Shown: positions 41,206 to 50,728, counted from the first letter of the stretch. The stretch is 64,000 nt of DNA from Micromonospora sp. MH99 (GCF_021442385.1 NZ_MUZA01000006.1:1-64000), one strand, 5' to 3'. Translations and numbers: made by a program. The notes: generated from the sequence alone by a model not told the origin.

Positions 41206-42864
41206 CTAGAAGACCGGGATGTAGAAGAGGGCGGCGAGCGCGACCGCGATCACGCCCAGCAGCACGGGGGAGCGGTACCAGACGGCGTCCCCGGCGAGCA
41301 CGTCGCCCTTCAGGTCGACACCGCCCATGCCGTAGACCAGCCCGCGCAGCTCCTCGTCGCGCTTGGCCGCCGTGAGCGGGGTGAGGATCGCGGCGACCAC
41401 CGCCACGGTGACGAACGCGATGCCGGCGCCCCAGAAGCTCTCCTCCAGGTCGGAGTTGAAGTCGATCACGCCGCCCTTGTAGAGCAGGTAGGTCGCCAGC
41501 GACGCCAGCGTGCCGAGCAGCAGCGACCAGAAACCGGCAAGCGCGCTCATCCGCTTCCAGAACATGCCGATGATGAACGTGGCGAACAGCGGCGCGTTGA
41601 ACAGCGAGAAGAGCGCCTGGATGTAGTTCATGATGTTGCTGAACCCGGACGCGATGAACGCCGTCCCGATGCCGATCACCACGGCGCCGACAGTCGCCCA
41701 CCGACCGATGCGCAGGTAGTACTCGTCGGACCGGCCGCGGCGCACGTACGCCTGCCAGATGTCGTAGGTGAAGACGGTGTTGAAGCCGCTCACGTTGGCC
41801 GCCATGCCGGCCATGAACGACGCGAGCAGGCCGGTGACCGCCACCCCGAGCACGCCGTTGGGCAGCAGGTCCCGCATGAGCAGCGGAATCGCGTTGTTGT
41901 ACTGCAGGTCGCCGCTGTCCGCGCCGAGCCCCTTCACCGTCACGAGGGCCACCAGGCCGGGGATGATCGTGACCAGGGGAATGAACAGCTTCGGGTACGC
42001 GGCGATGATCGGCGTACGCCGGGCGGCGCTCATGTTCTTCGCCGACAGCGCGCGCTGCACCTCGGCGAAGTTCGTCGTCCAGTAGCCGAACGAGAGCACG
42101 AAACCGAGGCCGAACACGATGCCGATCCACTGCGCGCCGAGCGGGTTGTCGGTGCTGGCGGTGTCCTGCCACGCGTGCAGACCCGCCTCGCCGAGCTTCG
42201 AGTCGCGGACCGCGTCCATCAGCCCGCTCACTCCGCCGACCTTGACCAGGCCGATCACGGTGACCGGGATGAGGCCCGCCAGGATGACGAAGAACTGGAG
42301 CACCTCGTTGTAGATTGCCCCGGACAGGCCGCCGATGGTGATGTACGCGAGCACGATCGCCGCGCCGACCACGATCGCCGTCCAGAGCGGCCAGCCGAGC
42401 AGCGCCTGCATGACCAGGGCCAGCGCGTAGAGGTTCACCCCGGCGATCAGCACCTGGGCGACGGCGAAGCTGAGCGCGTTCAGCAGGTGGGTCGGTCGGT
42501 TGAAGCGCAGCCGCAGGTACTCGGGCACGCTGCGGACCTTGGACCCGTAGTAGAAGGGCATCATCACGATGCCCAGGAAGACCATCGCCGGCACGGCGCC
42601 GATCCAGTAGTAGTGGACCGTCATGACGCCGTACTGGGCGCCGTTCGCCGCCATACCGATGATCTCCAGCGCACCCAGGTTCGCGGAGACGAACGCGAGG
42701 CCGGTCACCCAGGCCGGCAGGGAACGACCGGAGAGGAAGAAGTCGACGCTGGTCCGGATCGCCCGCCGGGCGGCGAAGCCCACTCCGAGGACGGTGACGA
42801 AGTACAGCGCAAGAATCAGGTAGTCCAGCCCGTTCATGTTGAGCCGCAGACCGCCGCCGTCCAT
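41206..42864 (-). CDS. Sodium:solute symporter (SSS family)
   Basis: A 552-residue transporter of the SSS/SGLT family with about 14 membrane helices. Characteristic segments are DYLILALYFVTVLGVGFAARR (helix 1), SVDFFLSGRSLPAWVTGLAFVSANLGALEIIGMAANGAQYGV (helices 2-3 with the substrate/sodium region), VPEYLRLRFNRPTHLLNALSF, LAYITIGGLSGAIYNEVLQFFVIL and GLLASFMAGMAANVSGFNTVFTYDIWQ. The layout is SGLT-like, so sugar, inositol or a related solute is most likely, but the solute is not set by sequence. ATG 42864 follows GAGGGG at 8 bases; ATG 42837 (MNGLDYL) is a second option. It is the first gene of a two-gene operon with the small membrane protein. Confidence 0.9.
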   Translation of the reverse strand: MDGGGLRLNMNGLDYLILALYFVTVLGVGFAARRAIRTSVDFFLSGRSLPAWVTGLAFVSANLGALEIIGMAANGAQYGVMTVHYYWIGAVPAMVFLGIVMMPFYYGSKVRSVPEYLRLRFNRPTHLLNALSFAVAQVLIAGVNLYALALVMQALLGWPLWTAIVVGAAIVLAYITIGGLSGAIYNEVLQFFVILAGLIPVTVIGLVKVGGVSGLMDAVRDSKLGEAGLHAWQDTASTDNPLGAQWIGIVFGLGFVLSFGYWTTNFAEVQRALSAKNMSAARRTPIIAAYPKLFIPLVTIIPGLVALVTVKGLGADSGDLQYNNAIPLLMRDLLPNGVLGVAVTGLLASFMAGMAANVSGFNTVFTYDIWQAYVRRGRSDEYYLRIGRWATVGAVVIGIGTAFIASGFSNIMNYIQALFSLFNAPLFATFIIGMFWKRMSALAGFWSLLLGTLASLATYLLYKGGVIDFNSDLEESFWGAGIAFVTVAVVAAILTPLTAAKRDEELRGLVYGMGGVDLKGDVLAGDAVWYRSPVLLGVIAVALAALFYIPVF

Positions 42865-43034
42865 CCCGTCACCCCTCGTCCCGACGTTGGCACCGGATTT
42901 GATGCGCGCGCCCTATTACCCACTACGCGAGGTTTCACGCCTGCGCGTACCCTCCGGTGCGTTCGGGCCTGCTCGGGCGGCTCGCCCCTCGGCGTACGAC
43001 TGGCCGTTCTCGGCATTCGCCTCGGGGGACGCCG

Positions 43035-43070
43035 AAGGGGCGCCCCGGCCGGTCGGCCGGAGCGCCCCTT
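43035..43070. terminator. Terminator after the paired disordered-protein operon
   Basis: A stem of about 16 bp, AAGGGGCGCCCCGGCC from 43035 pairing with GGCCGGAGCGCCCCTT ending 43070 with one G-T pair, lies just beyond the minus-strand stop at 43086. TTTT occurs on the plus-strand side. Confidence 0.75.
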
Positions 43071-43085
43071 TTCGATCGAGTCGCC

Positions 43086-44258
43086 TCAGCGACCCAGTAC
43101 GCGGTCCAGGAAGTCCCGGTAGTTGCGGACGGCCATCCGCAGCTGCTCGGTGTCCGCCGAGCCGGCGTCCTGCCACCCGCCGAGGGTGTTCTTCTGCGCG
43201 GCCAGTGCCGAGGCGAGAGCCTGGATGGCCTCCTCCACCAGGGCCTGAGCCTCGCCGGCGGCGGCGTGCGGATCGTCGACGAAACGCAGCTGCACGTCCC
43301 GCCAGCGGTCCCGGAATCCCTGGGCGGTGTCCCCGTCGAGGAGCGTGGCCGGTTCGACGGCGACTGTCGAGCCGGCGGGACGCGACGTCCCGGCGGATTC
43401 CAGGGAGCCGCCGGCCGCCACGGCGGTGACCGGTTCGGCGTCGGCGTCCGGGTCCACCATCTCCGGCGACGCGCTGCCGTAGCCGGCCGCGCCCGCCGCG
43501 TCGGGATCGCCGGCCCAGTCGGTCAGGTCGCCGCGCCGCTCGGCCGCACCGTCCGTGCTGTCGGCCGCGACGACGGTGCGGGTGGAGGTTTCGGTGTCCG
43601 AGCGCCGGCCCTCGGCGTCCAGGTCGGTGTCCTCGTCGGTGTCCTCGTCGGTCGTCGCTGCGGCGTCCAGGTCGGTCTCCGGGACTCCGTCGCGGCGGTG
43701 CAGCTCGGCGGTGGGGTCGGCGCGCAGACCCTCCCGCTCGCCGTCCTCGGCGCCGTCGCCCGGTTGGGCGGTTCGCTCGGCCCGCGGGTCCGGCTGGTCC
43801 TGCGGGTACGGGCTCGCCAGTGCGGACGCCGCCACCGCGTCGGCCACCGTGGTGGCGCCGAAGGCGGTCGGCAGCGGCCCCGGCTCGTGGAAGCCACCCT
43901 CGTCGTCGGGCCGGCTCCGGCGGTCGGTGTCCTCGGCCCGCTGGTCGTCGGCCCACTCGTCGGTCCGGTCGTCGGCGGTCCGGTCGGTGGTCAGCTCGTC
44001 GTCGGTCCGGTCGTCGCCGGTCCGGTCCCGGAAGGCTCCCGGGTCGGTGCCGTTGGCCCGCTCGTGCTCGTCCGCCGGGTCGGGGTCGGTGGCCCGGTCG
44101 TGGTCGGTGGTCGGATCGTCGAAGGTTCCCCGGTCGTCCAGGGCGTCCTCGGGTACGTCCGAGCGGGCGGCCCGGTCGTCGGTCGGCGGCACCGGCACCG
44201 GTGCGGACCGGACGGCCTCCGGATGGTCGTTGCTCACCTGCTGCTCTTCGTGGCGCAT
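43086..44258 (-). CDS. Acidic disordered protein with a conserved C-terminal helical domain
   Basis: A 390-residue protein. The first 300 residues are low-complexity and rich in Asp, Thr, Arg and Ala (repeats such as DRTDDELTTDRTADDRTDE and TDEDTDEDTD), predicted disordered. The last 85 residues form a helical domain: GFRDRWRDVQLRFVDDPHAAAGEAQALVEEAIQALASALAAQ...DTEQLRMAVRNYRDFLDRVL. The same domain occurs in the next gene upstream (WEELQIRFIDSPGETVGDADELVTRLIEEQ), so the two are paralogues in one operon, 11 bases apart. ATG 44258 has a strong GAGGAGG site. The domain is one I have seen described only as conserved hypothetical in actinobacteria. Function unknown. Confidence 0.78.
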   Translation of the reverse strand: MRHEEQQVSNDHPEAVRSAPVPVPPTDDRAARSDVPEDALDDRGTFDDPTTDHDRATDPDPADEHERANGTDPGAFRDRTGDDRTDDELTTDRTADDRTDEWADDQRAEDTDRRSRPDDEGGFHEPGPLPTAFGATTVADAVAASALASPYPQDQPDPRAERTAQPGDGAEDGEREGLRADPTAELHRRDGVPETDLDAAATTDEDTDEDTDLDAEGRRSDTETSTRTVVAADSTDGAAERRGDLTDWAGDPDAAGAAGYGSASPEMVDPDADAEPVTAVAAGGSLESAGTSRPAGSTVAVEPATLLDGDTAQGFRDRWRDVQLRFVDDPHAAAGEAQALVEEAIQALASALAAQKNTLGGWQDAGSADTEQLRMAVRNYRDFLDRVLGR

Positions 44259-44269
44259 CGGTGGCCTCC

Positions 44270-44869
44270 TCAGCGGCTCGTGGCGTCGTGCGGAGTGTCC
44301 GGGTGGGAACCCTGTTCGGGCGTGCGCTGACCGACCGGCTCCTCGCCGAGCAGGTCGGCGAAGAGGGCCCGGTAGTGCACGACCGCCTGGCGCAGCTCCT
44401 CGGTGCTCGCCTCGCCCCGCGAGTTGCGGAGGTGGATCTCGTGCGCGTCCCGGTAGTTGGTCAGCGTGCGGGCGTGCTCGACGGAGAGGTGGGCGATCTG
44501 GTCGGAGAAGTCCCCGGTCGGATAGCCCTGCTCCTCGATGAGCCGGGTGACCAGTTCGTCGGCGTCACCCACGGTCTCGCCCGGCGAGTCGATGAAGCGG
44601 ATCTGGAGCTCTTCCCAGGCGGCGGCGTAACGGGCCCGCGACTCCGGGCTGAGCGGGGTGAGCGTGAGCTCGGAGTGCCGGCGTTCCCGGTCGCGCAGCT
44701 CGCGCTCCGCGGCGGACCGGCTGTCCTGCTCCTGCACCACCCGGTCGTACTCCGGCCCGAACCGGCTGCGCAGCGCGCGGCGACGGCCGACCGTCCGGAC
44801 GGCCACGGCGATCGCCGCGACGATCACCAGCACGACGAGCACGATGACGATTATCTGCGTGGGCGACAT
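44270..44869 (-). CDS. Membrane-anchored protein sharing the C-terminal helical domain
   Basis: A 199-residue protein with one N-terminal membrane helix (residues 5-24, IIVIVLVVLVIVAAIAVAV), a charged coiled region (SAAERELRDRERRHSELTLTPLSPESRARYAAAWEELQIRFIDSPG) and the helical domain shared with the neighbouring gene, ending LRQAVVHYRALFADLLGEE. The start ATG 44869 sits behind AGGAGGAG; an upstream in-frame start 40 codons earlier gives sequence unlike the family and lacks such a site. First gene of the operon; the second is the long acidic paralogue. The catalase gene is divergent. Function unknown. The shared domain suggests the two proteins may assemble together, one at the membrane and one soluble. 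Confidence 0.8.
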   Translation of the reverse strand: MSPTQIIVIVLVVLVIVAAIAVAVRTVGRRRALRSRFGPEYDRVVQEQDSRSAAERELRDRERRHSELTLTPLSPESRARYAAAWEELQIRFIDSPGETVGDADELVTRLIEEQGYPTGDFSDQIAHLSVEHARTLTNYRDAHEIHLRNSRGEASTEELRQAVVHYRALFADLLGEEPVGQRTPEQGSHPDTPHDATSR

Positions 44870-44979
44870 GGGCTCCTCCTTCGTCCTCTCGTATTCCCTC
44901 CGCGTACTGATCGCCAATCCCGATCCGAGGCACTTTCCTCGCTGGTCTCGGCCGGGGTCGCCACATTTCGGCGCAAAAA

Positions 44980-44999
44980 CTTGACTCATTCCAGATAAC
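44980..44999 (+). promoter_or_regulatory. FurA/CatR-like operator upstream of catalase
   Basis: CTTGACTCATTCCAGATAAC closely resembles the operator overlapping the furA-katG promoter in mycobacteria and related peroxide-responsive Fur-family sites in Streptomyces (pattern TTGACT..TTCCAGA.AA, from memory). It is a rare AT-rich island 101 bases before the catalase ATG. TTGACT may also serve as a -35 element. No Fur-family gene is in the window. Confidence 0.62.
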
Positions 45000-45099
45000 G
45001 CGCTTGGGTGGGTGGTGCCCGCCGTACGCCCGCGAGCGACCCGCCCGACCGACTCTGGGACCGGTCAGGCACGCCGCACCACGCATCCGGAGGAGACCG

Positions 45100-46590
45100 A
45101 TGAGCGACCCGCAGGCCGACAGGCCGACCCTCACCACCCGCCAGGGTCACCCCGTGCACAACAACCAGCAGCAGCGGACGGTCGGCTCACGCGGGCCTGC
45201 CACGCTGGAGAACTACCACTTCCTGGAGAAGATCAGCCACTTCGACCGGGAGCGCATCCCGGAGCGGGTGGTGCACGCGCGCGGCTTCGTCGCGCACGGC
45301 GAGTTCGAGGCGTACGGGACGATCGGCGACAAGCCGGCCGCCACGTACACCCGGGCCAAGCTGTTCCAGACCAGGGGCGCGAAGACCCCGGTCACCATCC
45401 GCTTCTCCACGGTCATCGGCGGCCGGGACTCCTCCGAGGCCGCCCGCGACCCGCGCGGCTTCGCGGTGAAGTTCCGCACCCAGGACGGCAACTGGGACCT
45501 GGTCGGCAACAACCTTCAGGTCTTCTTCATCCGCGACGCGATCAAGTTCCCCGACGTGATCCACTCGCTGAAGCCCGATCCGGTGACCTTCCGACAGGAG
45601 CCGAACCGCATCTTCGACTTCATGTCCAACACGCCCGAGTCGATGCACATGCTGACCTGGCTCTTCTCCCCGTACGGCATCCCGCGCAACTACCGCACCA
45701 TGCGCGGGTCCGGCGTGAACACCTACCGCCTCGTGAACGCGCAGGGCGAGGGCGTGCTGGTCAAGTTCCACTGGCTGACCCAGCAGGGCGAGCACAACCT
45801 GACCCAGGCCGAGGCGGACGCCATCCAGGCCACCGAGCTGGGCCACGCCTCGAAGGACCTGTACGAGGCGATCGAGCGTGGCGAGTACCCGCAGTGGGAG
45901 CTCAACGTGCAGATCATGAGCGACGACGAGCACCCCGAGCTGGACTTCGACCCGCTCGACGACACCAAGATCTGGCCGGAGGAGCAGTTCCCCTACCTGC
46001 CGGTCGGCATGATGACGCTCAACCGCAACATCACCGACCACCACAACGAGAACGAGCAGATCGCCTTCGGCACCGGCGTGCTCGTCGACGGGATCGACTT
46101 CTCCGACGACAAGATGCTCGTCGGGCGGACCTTCTCCTACTCGGACACCCAGCGCTACCGGGTCGGCCCGAACTACCTCCAACTCCCGGTGAACCGTCCG
46201 CGCGAGGACGTCCAGGTCAGCACCAACCAGGGCGGTGGTCAGATGTCGTACGGGGTGGACAACCGTGGCGGCAACCCGCACATCAACTTCGAGCCGTCCT
46301 CGGTGGCCGGTCTCCAGGAGGCCGACGAGTCCTACCGGGAGTACCGGCCCTTCGTCTCCGGGCACGTCATGAAGGCCCCGATCGAGCGGCAGAACAACTA
46401 CGCGCAGGCCGGCCGCCGCTTCCGCGAGATGACCGACGCCGAGCGCGACGACCTGGTGCACAACCTGACCACGCTGCTGGCCCAGTGTGACAAGCACATC
46501 CAGCAGAAGATGGTCTGGCACTTCAGCCAGTGCGACGCCAGCTACGGCCGCCGCGTCGCCGAAGGGCTCGGCCTCGCCGACAACGTCTGA
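45100..46590 (+). CDS. Monofunctional heme catalase
   Basis: A 496-residue small-subunit (clade 3 type) catalase decomposing hydrogen peroxide. The distal His lies in [18 protein letters not shown], the catalytic Asn in [21 protein letters not shown], and the proximal heme Tyr in [15 protein letters not shown], which is the family heme-ligand signature. NADPH-site residues are spread through [29 protein letters not shown]. The length matches the family. ATG 45100 follows GGAGGAGA. A FurA/CatR-like box lies at 44980-44999, predicting peroxide induction. A hairpin terminator follows. Alternative earlier starts are Arg/Thr-rich and unlike catalases. Confidence 0.95.
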   Translation: MSDPQADRPTLTTRQGHPVHNNQQQRTVGSRGPATLENYHFLEKISHFDRERIPERVVHARGFVAHGEFEAYGTIGDKPAATYTRAKLFQTRGAKTPVTIRFSTVIGGRDSSEAARDPRGFAVKFRTQDGNWDLVGNNLQVFFIRDAIKFPDVIHSLKPDPVTFRQEPNRIFDFMSNTPESMHMLTWLFSPYGIPRNYRTMRGSGVNTYRLVNAQGEGVLVKFHWLTQQGEHNLTQAEADAIQATELGHASKDLYEAIERGEYPQWELNVQIMSDDEHPELDFDPLDDTKIWPEEQFPYLPVGMMTLNRNITDHHNENEQIAFGTGVLVDGIDFSDDKMLVGRTFSYSDTQRYRVGPNYLQLPVNRPREDVQVSTNQGGGQMSYGVDNRGGNPHINFEPSSVAGLQEADESYREYRPFVSGHVMKAPIERQNNYAQAGRRFREMTDAERDDLVHNLTTLLAQCDKHIQQKMVWHFSQCDASYGRRVAEGLGLADNV

Positions 46591-46607
46591 TCCGTACCGC
46601 GCCGGCA

Positions 46608-46640
46608 CGAGCGCCCCACCGGTCACCGGTGGGGCGCTCG
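46608..46640 (+). terminator. Terminator-like hairpin after catalase
   Basis: CGAGCGCCCCACCGG at 46608-46622 pairs perfectly with 46626-46640 over a 3-base loop, 17 bases past the catalase stop. No T-run. Confidence 0.75.
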
Positions 46641-46833
46641 TCGTACCGGGAGGCAGGCGCGTTCCGCAGCGTCGATGTCGGTGCGACGGGCGGTAGTGCA
46701 ACCGGGCGCGATTACGTATCCTGCCCAAGGCGCCCGCGCCGGTGCCCGGCCTGACGACCGGGAGCGCGACCGGCGAGCGCGTTGCCCGGCGGTGCCGGCG
46801 CCCCTCCTGCCACCCCTTGACGGGCGAGGTCTG

Positions 46834-49193
46834 ATGAGAACCCGCGACTGGCCGATCCGCTCGAAGCTGACCGCGTTGGTCGTCGCTCCGGTGACCGCGC
46901 TCCTCGCGCTGTGGATCTTCGCGACGACGTTGACGTTCGGCCCCGCCCTCAACCTGCTCTCCGCGCGCACCCTGCTGTACGACCTGGGCCGTCCCGGCGA
47001 GGCGGTCGTCACCGAGCTGCAACGCGAGCGTCGACTGTCGGTGGTGCAGCTCGCCGGCACCACCGAGCTGCCCGCCCTGGCCGAGCAGCGCCAGCGTACG
47101 GATCGGGCGATCGCCGAGCTGCGCCGCCGGGTCGACGGCGAGGCGTTGCGCGACGCCGCCGACGAGCTGTTGGAGGACCGGGTCGACCGGCTGGTCACCG
47201 CCCTGGCGGCGTTGCCGACCGGACGCGACTTCATCGACGACGGCATGATGGACCGCGCCGGGGCTCTCGGCCTCTACAGCGGCATGGTCACGGCAGCCTT
47301 CCAGGCGTTCTCCGCGATGGCGAATCTGAGCGATCCGGCAATCAACCGACAGGCGCTGGCCCTCACCTCGCTGGGCCGTTCCCGGGAGCTGCTCGGCCAG
47401 ACCGACGCCATGCTGGCCGGCGTGCTGACCGCCGGCACGTTCGCCGAGGGGGAGCACGCCCTGCTCGTGCAGGCCATCGGCAACCAGCGGTGGCTCACCG
47501 AGAGCGCGGTGGCCGACCTGCCCGAGGCCGGGCGCACCGCGTACCAGCGACTGACCGAGAGCCCGGAGTTCACCAGCCTGCGCGCGATGCAGGACGCGTT
47601 GATCGGGGCCAACCGGTCCGGGCGGCCACCTGTGGACGCGGCGTCGTGGCAGACCAGCCACGACGCCGTACAGCAGCAGTTGCGTGACTTCGAACTGTCC
47701 GAGGCCGACGCGCTCACCGACCGTTCGGTGCCGATGGCCGTCTGGATCCTGGTCCGGCTGGCCGCCGCCGGTGTGCTCGGACTCGCCGCCGTGGTGGTCT
47801 CGGTGCTGGTGTCGCTGCGGGTCGGCCGCACGCTGGTCCGGCGACTCAGCGGGGTCCGTACCGCCGCCCTGGAGCTGGCCGAGCACCGACTGCCGGACGT
47901 GGTGACCCGACTGCGCCGCGGCGAGCAGGTCGACGTCGCCCGGGAGGCGCCACCCCTGGAGTACGGCAACGACGAGATCGGCGAGGTCGGGCGGGCCTTC
48001 ACCGAGGTGCAGCGCACCGCCGTCCAGGCCGCCGTGGACGAGGTCACCCTGCGCCGGGGGCTCAACGAGGTGTTCCTCAACATCGCCCGGCGCAGCCAGG
48101 GCCTGGTGCACCGGCAGCTGCACCTGCTGGACCGGATGGAACGTCGCGCCGAGGACCCGGACGAGCTCGCCGAACTGTTCCAGGTGGACCACCTGGCCAC
48201 CCGACTCCGCCGGCACGCCGAGGACCTGGTCATTCTCGCCGGCTCCGCGCCGGGCCGAGGGTGGCGCAACCCGGTCGCGATGGTCGACCTGGTCCGCGGC
48301 GCGATCAGCGAGGTCGAGGCGTACGACCGGGTGGACATCACCACCGTGCAGCCGGTCGGCGTGCTGGGTCGGGCGGTCGGCGACATCATCCACCTGCTCG
48401 CCGAGCTGGTCGAGAACGCCACCGCCTTCTCACCGCCGGACACCCGGGTGACCATCAGCGGCGAGCAGGTCGCCAACGGGTACGTCCTGGAGGTCACCGA
48501 CCAGGGGCTGGGAATGTCCGCCGCCGCGCTGGAGAGCGCCAACACCCGGCTGGCCAGCTCGCCCGAGTTCGACCCGGCGCAGAGTGCCCGACTCGGCCTG
48601 TTCGTGGTGGCCCGGCTGGCGGCCCGGCACGCTGTCCGCGTACAGCTGCGGTCCTCCGCGGCGAGCGGCGTCACCGCCGTGGTGCTGGTCCCCGCCGACC
48701 TGATCACCACCGAGCCGCCGGCCGGCCCCGACCCGGCCACGCTGGACGCCACCACGGGCGACCGGCGGCTGGCCCGACCGGTGCGCCGAGGCGCGGTGCC
48801 CCGGCCCCGCGCCGGCCGTGGCCGCACGGCCGTGGCCGCGACCGCCGCCGACGACCTGCCCACCCTGGCCCTTCCCACCGGCCCGACGCCCGACGGACCG
48901 TCCGCCGACGGATCGGGCGCCGGTGGGACGGGCGCGGACGCGCCGGACGTCAACGGCGGGTCGTCCTCCCCCCGGGCGCCCCACGGCCTCGCGGGGCGGT
49001 CCCGCCCGGGGCGGCCGCCGGCACCGCACGCGGCCGGGCCACAGTCGTCGCCCCGGGCTCGACCGCTCGGGGCGGTGCGCCCGGCACCACCGCTCCGGCG
49101 AACCGCGCGGATGCGACCCCGGCTGCGGCAGGCCCGACACCGGCGCCTCCGACGGCCTCCGAACCTCCGACCGCGACTGAGAGGGACGCCTAG
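46834..49193 (+). CDS. cvnA: Conservon sensor histidine kinase-like protein (CvnA), apparent frameshift near the 3' end
   Basis: First gene of a conservon. ATG 46834 follows GAGG. Domains: membrane helix 1 (about 13-35), an extracellular nitrate/nitrite-sensing-type helical domain (about 40-295), membrane helix 2 (about 302-325), HAMP (330-385), a helical dimer region with VFLNIARRSQGLVHRQLHLLDRMERR, and an ATPase domain (N-box LLAELVENATAFSPPD, G-box DQGLGMS) to about residue 630. A disordered tail follows. Read without change, the frame runs to 49605 across cvnB as Arg-rich sequence. A one-base shift between about 48960 and 49010 gives an Ala/Pro/Thr tail ending TATERDA with TAG at 49191-49193, overlapping the cvnB GTG by one base. 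I take 49193 as the ancestral end. Confidence 0.82.
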
Positions 49194-49615
49194 TGCGGCA
49201 GACGACGAAGCAGAGCGCCAGCCTCGACTGGTTGCTCGACGAGTTGGTGCAACGGGTGCCCGCCGCCCGCGAGGCGGTGGTGCTCTCCGCCGACGGGCTG
49301 CTGCTCGGCGCCTCGGCCGAGCTGGAGCGCTCCGACGCCGAGCATCTCTGCGCGCTCGCCGCCGGGTTCTCCAGCCTGGCCCGGGGTGCGAGCCGGCACG
49401 TGGACGGCGGTCCGGTCCGGCAGACGGTGGTCGAGATGGAGTCGGCGTACCTCTTCGTCACCGCCGCCGGGCAGGGTGCCTGCCTGGCCGTGGTGAGCGA
49501 CGCCGACGCGGACATCGGCCTGGTCGCGTACGAGATGGCGATGCTCGTCATCCGCGTGGGGGAGAACCTCACCGCCGCCGCCCGAGGATCGACGGATGCC
49601 GGTGATGCGGGCTGA
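49193..49615 (+). CDS. cvnB: Conservon roadblock/LC7 protein (CvnB)
   Basis: A 140-residue roadblock/LC7-fold protein. The sequence LDWLLDELVQRVPAAREAVVLSADGLLLGASAELERSDAEHLCALAAGFSSLARGASRHVDGG and AYLFVTAAGQGACLAVVSDADADIGLVAYEMAMLV are typical of CvnB, a small regulator that binds the CvnD GTPase. GTG 49193 shares its G with the TAG stop of cvnA, and the gene end overlaps cvnC by 20 bases, so the operon is tightly coupled. Conservons connect a membrane sensor to a small G-protein and influence development and antibiotic production in Streptomyces. Confidence 0.93.
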   Translation: MRQTTKQSASLDWLLDELVQRVPAAREAVVLSADGLLLGASAELERSDAEHLCALAAGFSSLARGASRHVDGGPVRQTVVEMESAYLFVTAAGQGACLAVVSDADADIGLVAYEMAMLVIRVGENLTAAARGSTDAGDAG

Positions 49616-49994
49616 GCCGCCCGGCCCCCAGCACGAGTGGCTGGACGGCGACGCGGGCCCGGTGGTCCGCCCGTACACGCTCACCGGCGGCCGGGTGCGC
49701 TCGGCCGTCGACGGGTTCGACCTGGTCGCGTTCGTGCTGGCCGCCTCGGACCTCGACCTGGCGGCCCACCCGCAGCTGCCGCCGGAGCACCGGCGGCTGG
49801 TCACGTTGGCCGGGCGTCCGGTGTCGGTGGCCGAGCTGGCGGCCGAGCTGGACCTCGCGGTCGGGGTGATCCGGGTGCTGCTCGGTGACCTCCTCGCTCA
49901 GGGGCTGGTCGCGGTGCACGAGCCGCCGGCCGGCAGCGACCTTCCCGACGACGACATCCTCAAGGCGGTGGTCAGTGGACTCCGTGCGCTATGA
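49596..49994 (+). CDS. cvnC: Conservon DUF742 protein (CvnC)
   Basis: A 132-residue DUF742 protein. After the start ATG 49596 come VVRPYTLTGGRVRSAVDGFDLVAFVLAAS and a winged-helix-like part (PEHRRLVTLAGRPVSVAELAAELDLAVGVIRVLLGDLLAQGLVAVHEP), ending DDILKAVVSGLRAL. The PYxxTGGR motif and helix-turn-helix arrangement are diagnostic for the family, which links CvnB and CvnD. It overlaps cvnB at its start and cvnD at its end (cvnD starts at 49975, 20 bases before the cvnC stop). Confidence 0.93.
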   Translation: MPVMRAEPPGPQHEWLDGDAGPVVRPYTLTGGRVRSAVDGFDLVAFVLAASDLDLAAHPQLPPEHRRLVTLAGRPVSVAELAAELDLAVGVIRVLLGDLLAQGLVAVHEPPAGSDLPDDDILKAVVSGLRAL

Positions 49995-50577
49995 CCAGGC
50001 GGGCACCTCGGTCACCGTCCCGCTGGCACTGAAGATCCTCATCGCCGGGGGCTTCGGTGCCGGCAAGACGACGCTGGTGAGCGCGTTGAGCGAGGTTCGA
50101 CCGTTGCAGACCGAGGAGGTGCTGACCGACGCCGGCGTCGGCACCGACGACATCTCCGGGGTGGAGGGCAAGTCGACCACCACGGTGGCGATGGACTTCG
50201 GCCGGATCACCATCAACGACGACCTTCAGGTGTACCTGTTCGGCACCCCCGGCCAGGACCGGTTCTGGTTCCTCTGGGACGAGCTGGCCTTCGGCGCCCT
50301 CGGCGCGGTGGTGCTCGCCGACACGCGGCGGCTGGCCGACTGCTTCCCCTCGATCGACTACTTCGAGCAGCGGGGCATCCCGTTCGTGGTGGGCGTGAAC
50401 TGCTTCGAGGACACCCGTCGGTTCGAGCTGGAAACCGTACGCCGGGCGCTCGACCTGGATCCGGACGTGCCGATGGTGCTCTGCGACGCACGGGACCGGC
50501 AGTCCGGCAAGCTGGTGTTGATCTCCCTGGTCGAGCACGTCGCCCGGCAGCGCGGTGAGCCGGTGCCGGCCGCCTGA
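49975..50577 (+). CDS. cvnD: Conservon small GTPase (CvnD)
   Basis: A 200-residue Ras-like GTP-binding protein. Walker A is GGFGAGKTTLVSAL near residue 25, switch II is LFGTPGQDRFWFLWDEL (the DxxGQ-type motif), and the specificity region is VGVNCFED in place of the usual NKxD. It ends with a short Ala/Pro tail. The specificity motif change is normal for CvnD-type GTPases as I recall them. GTG 49975 is chosen; a second GTG at 49984 is possible. Last gene of the four-gene conservon; the GTP-bound state is thought to relay the sensor signal. The gene for the usual cytochrome P450 partner of some conservons is absent. Confidence 0.92.
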   Translation: MDSVRYDQAGTSVTVPLALKILIAGGFGAGKTTLVSALSEVRPLQTEEVLTDAGVGTDDISGVEGKSTTTVAMDFGRITINDDLQVYLFGTPGQDRFWFLWDELAFGALGAVVLADTRRLADCFPSIDYFEQRGIPFVVGVNCFEDTRRFELETVRRALDLDPDVPMVLCDARDRQSGKLVLISLVEHVARQRGEPVPAA

Positions 50578-50728
50578 CCCGGCCCCGCCGTGCGGGCGGG
50601 CGACCTGGCGCCGGCCCGCCGACGCGGGATCGGCGGGCCGATCCGGTCCCCGGAAAGCCGGTTAGCGGGTCGGCTCCGTGGGCAGCTCTGGTTGGATCTA
50701 CTCCAGGATGCCGGCAAAGGGGTGCAGC

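Noticed and set aside
45187..48393. Long minus-strand frame opposite catalase and cvnA
   Set aside because: Antisense shadow of two recognised genes; no ribosome site or domain.
48960..49010. Programmed -1 frameshifting in cvnA
   Set aside because: The C-run is not a canonical slippery heptamer and no downstream structure stands out; a missing base or an ordinary tail mutation is simpler.
50658..50672. TTAGCGGGTCGGCTC before the lactonase as a fifth acyl-CoA operator
   Set aside because: Only the TTAGCG half matches; the CGTTCAG half is absent and the gene is unrelated.
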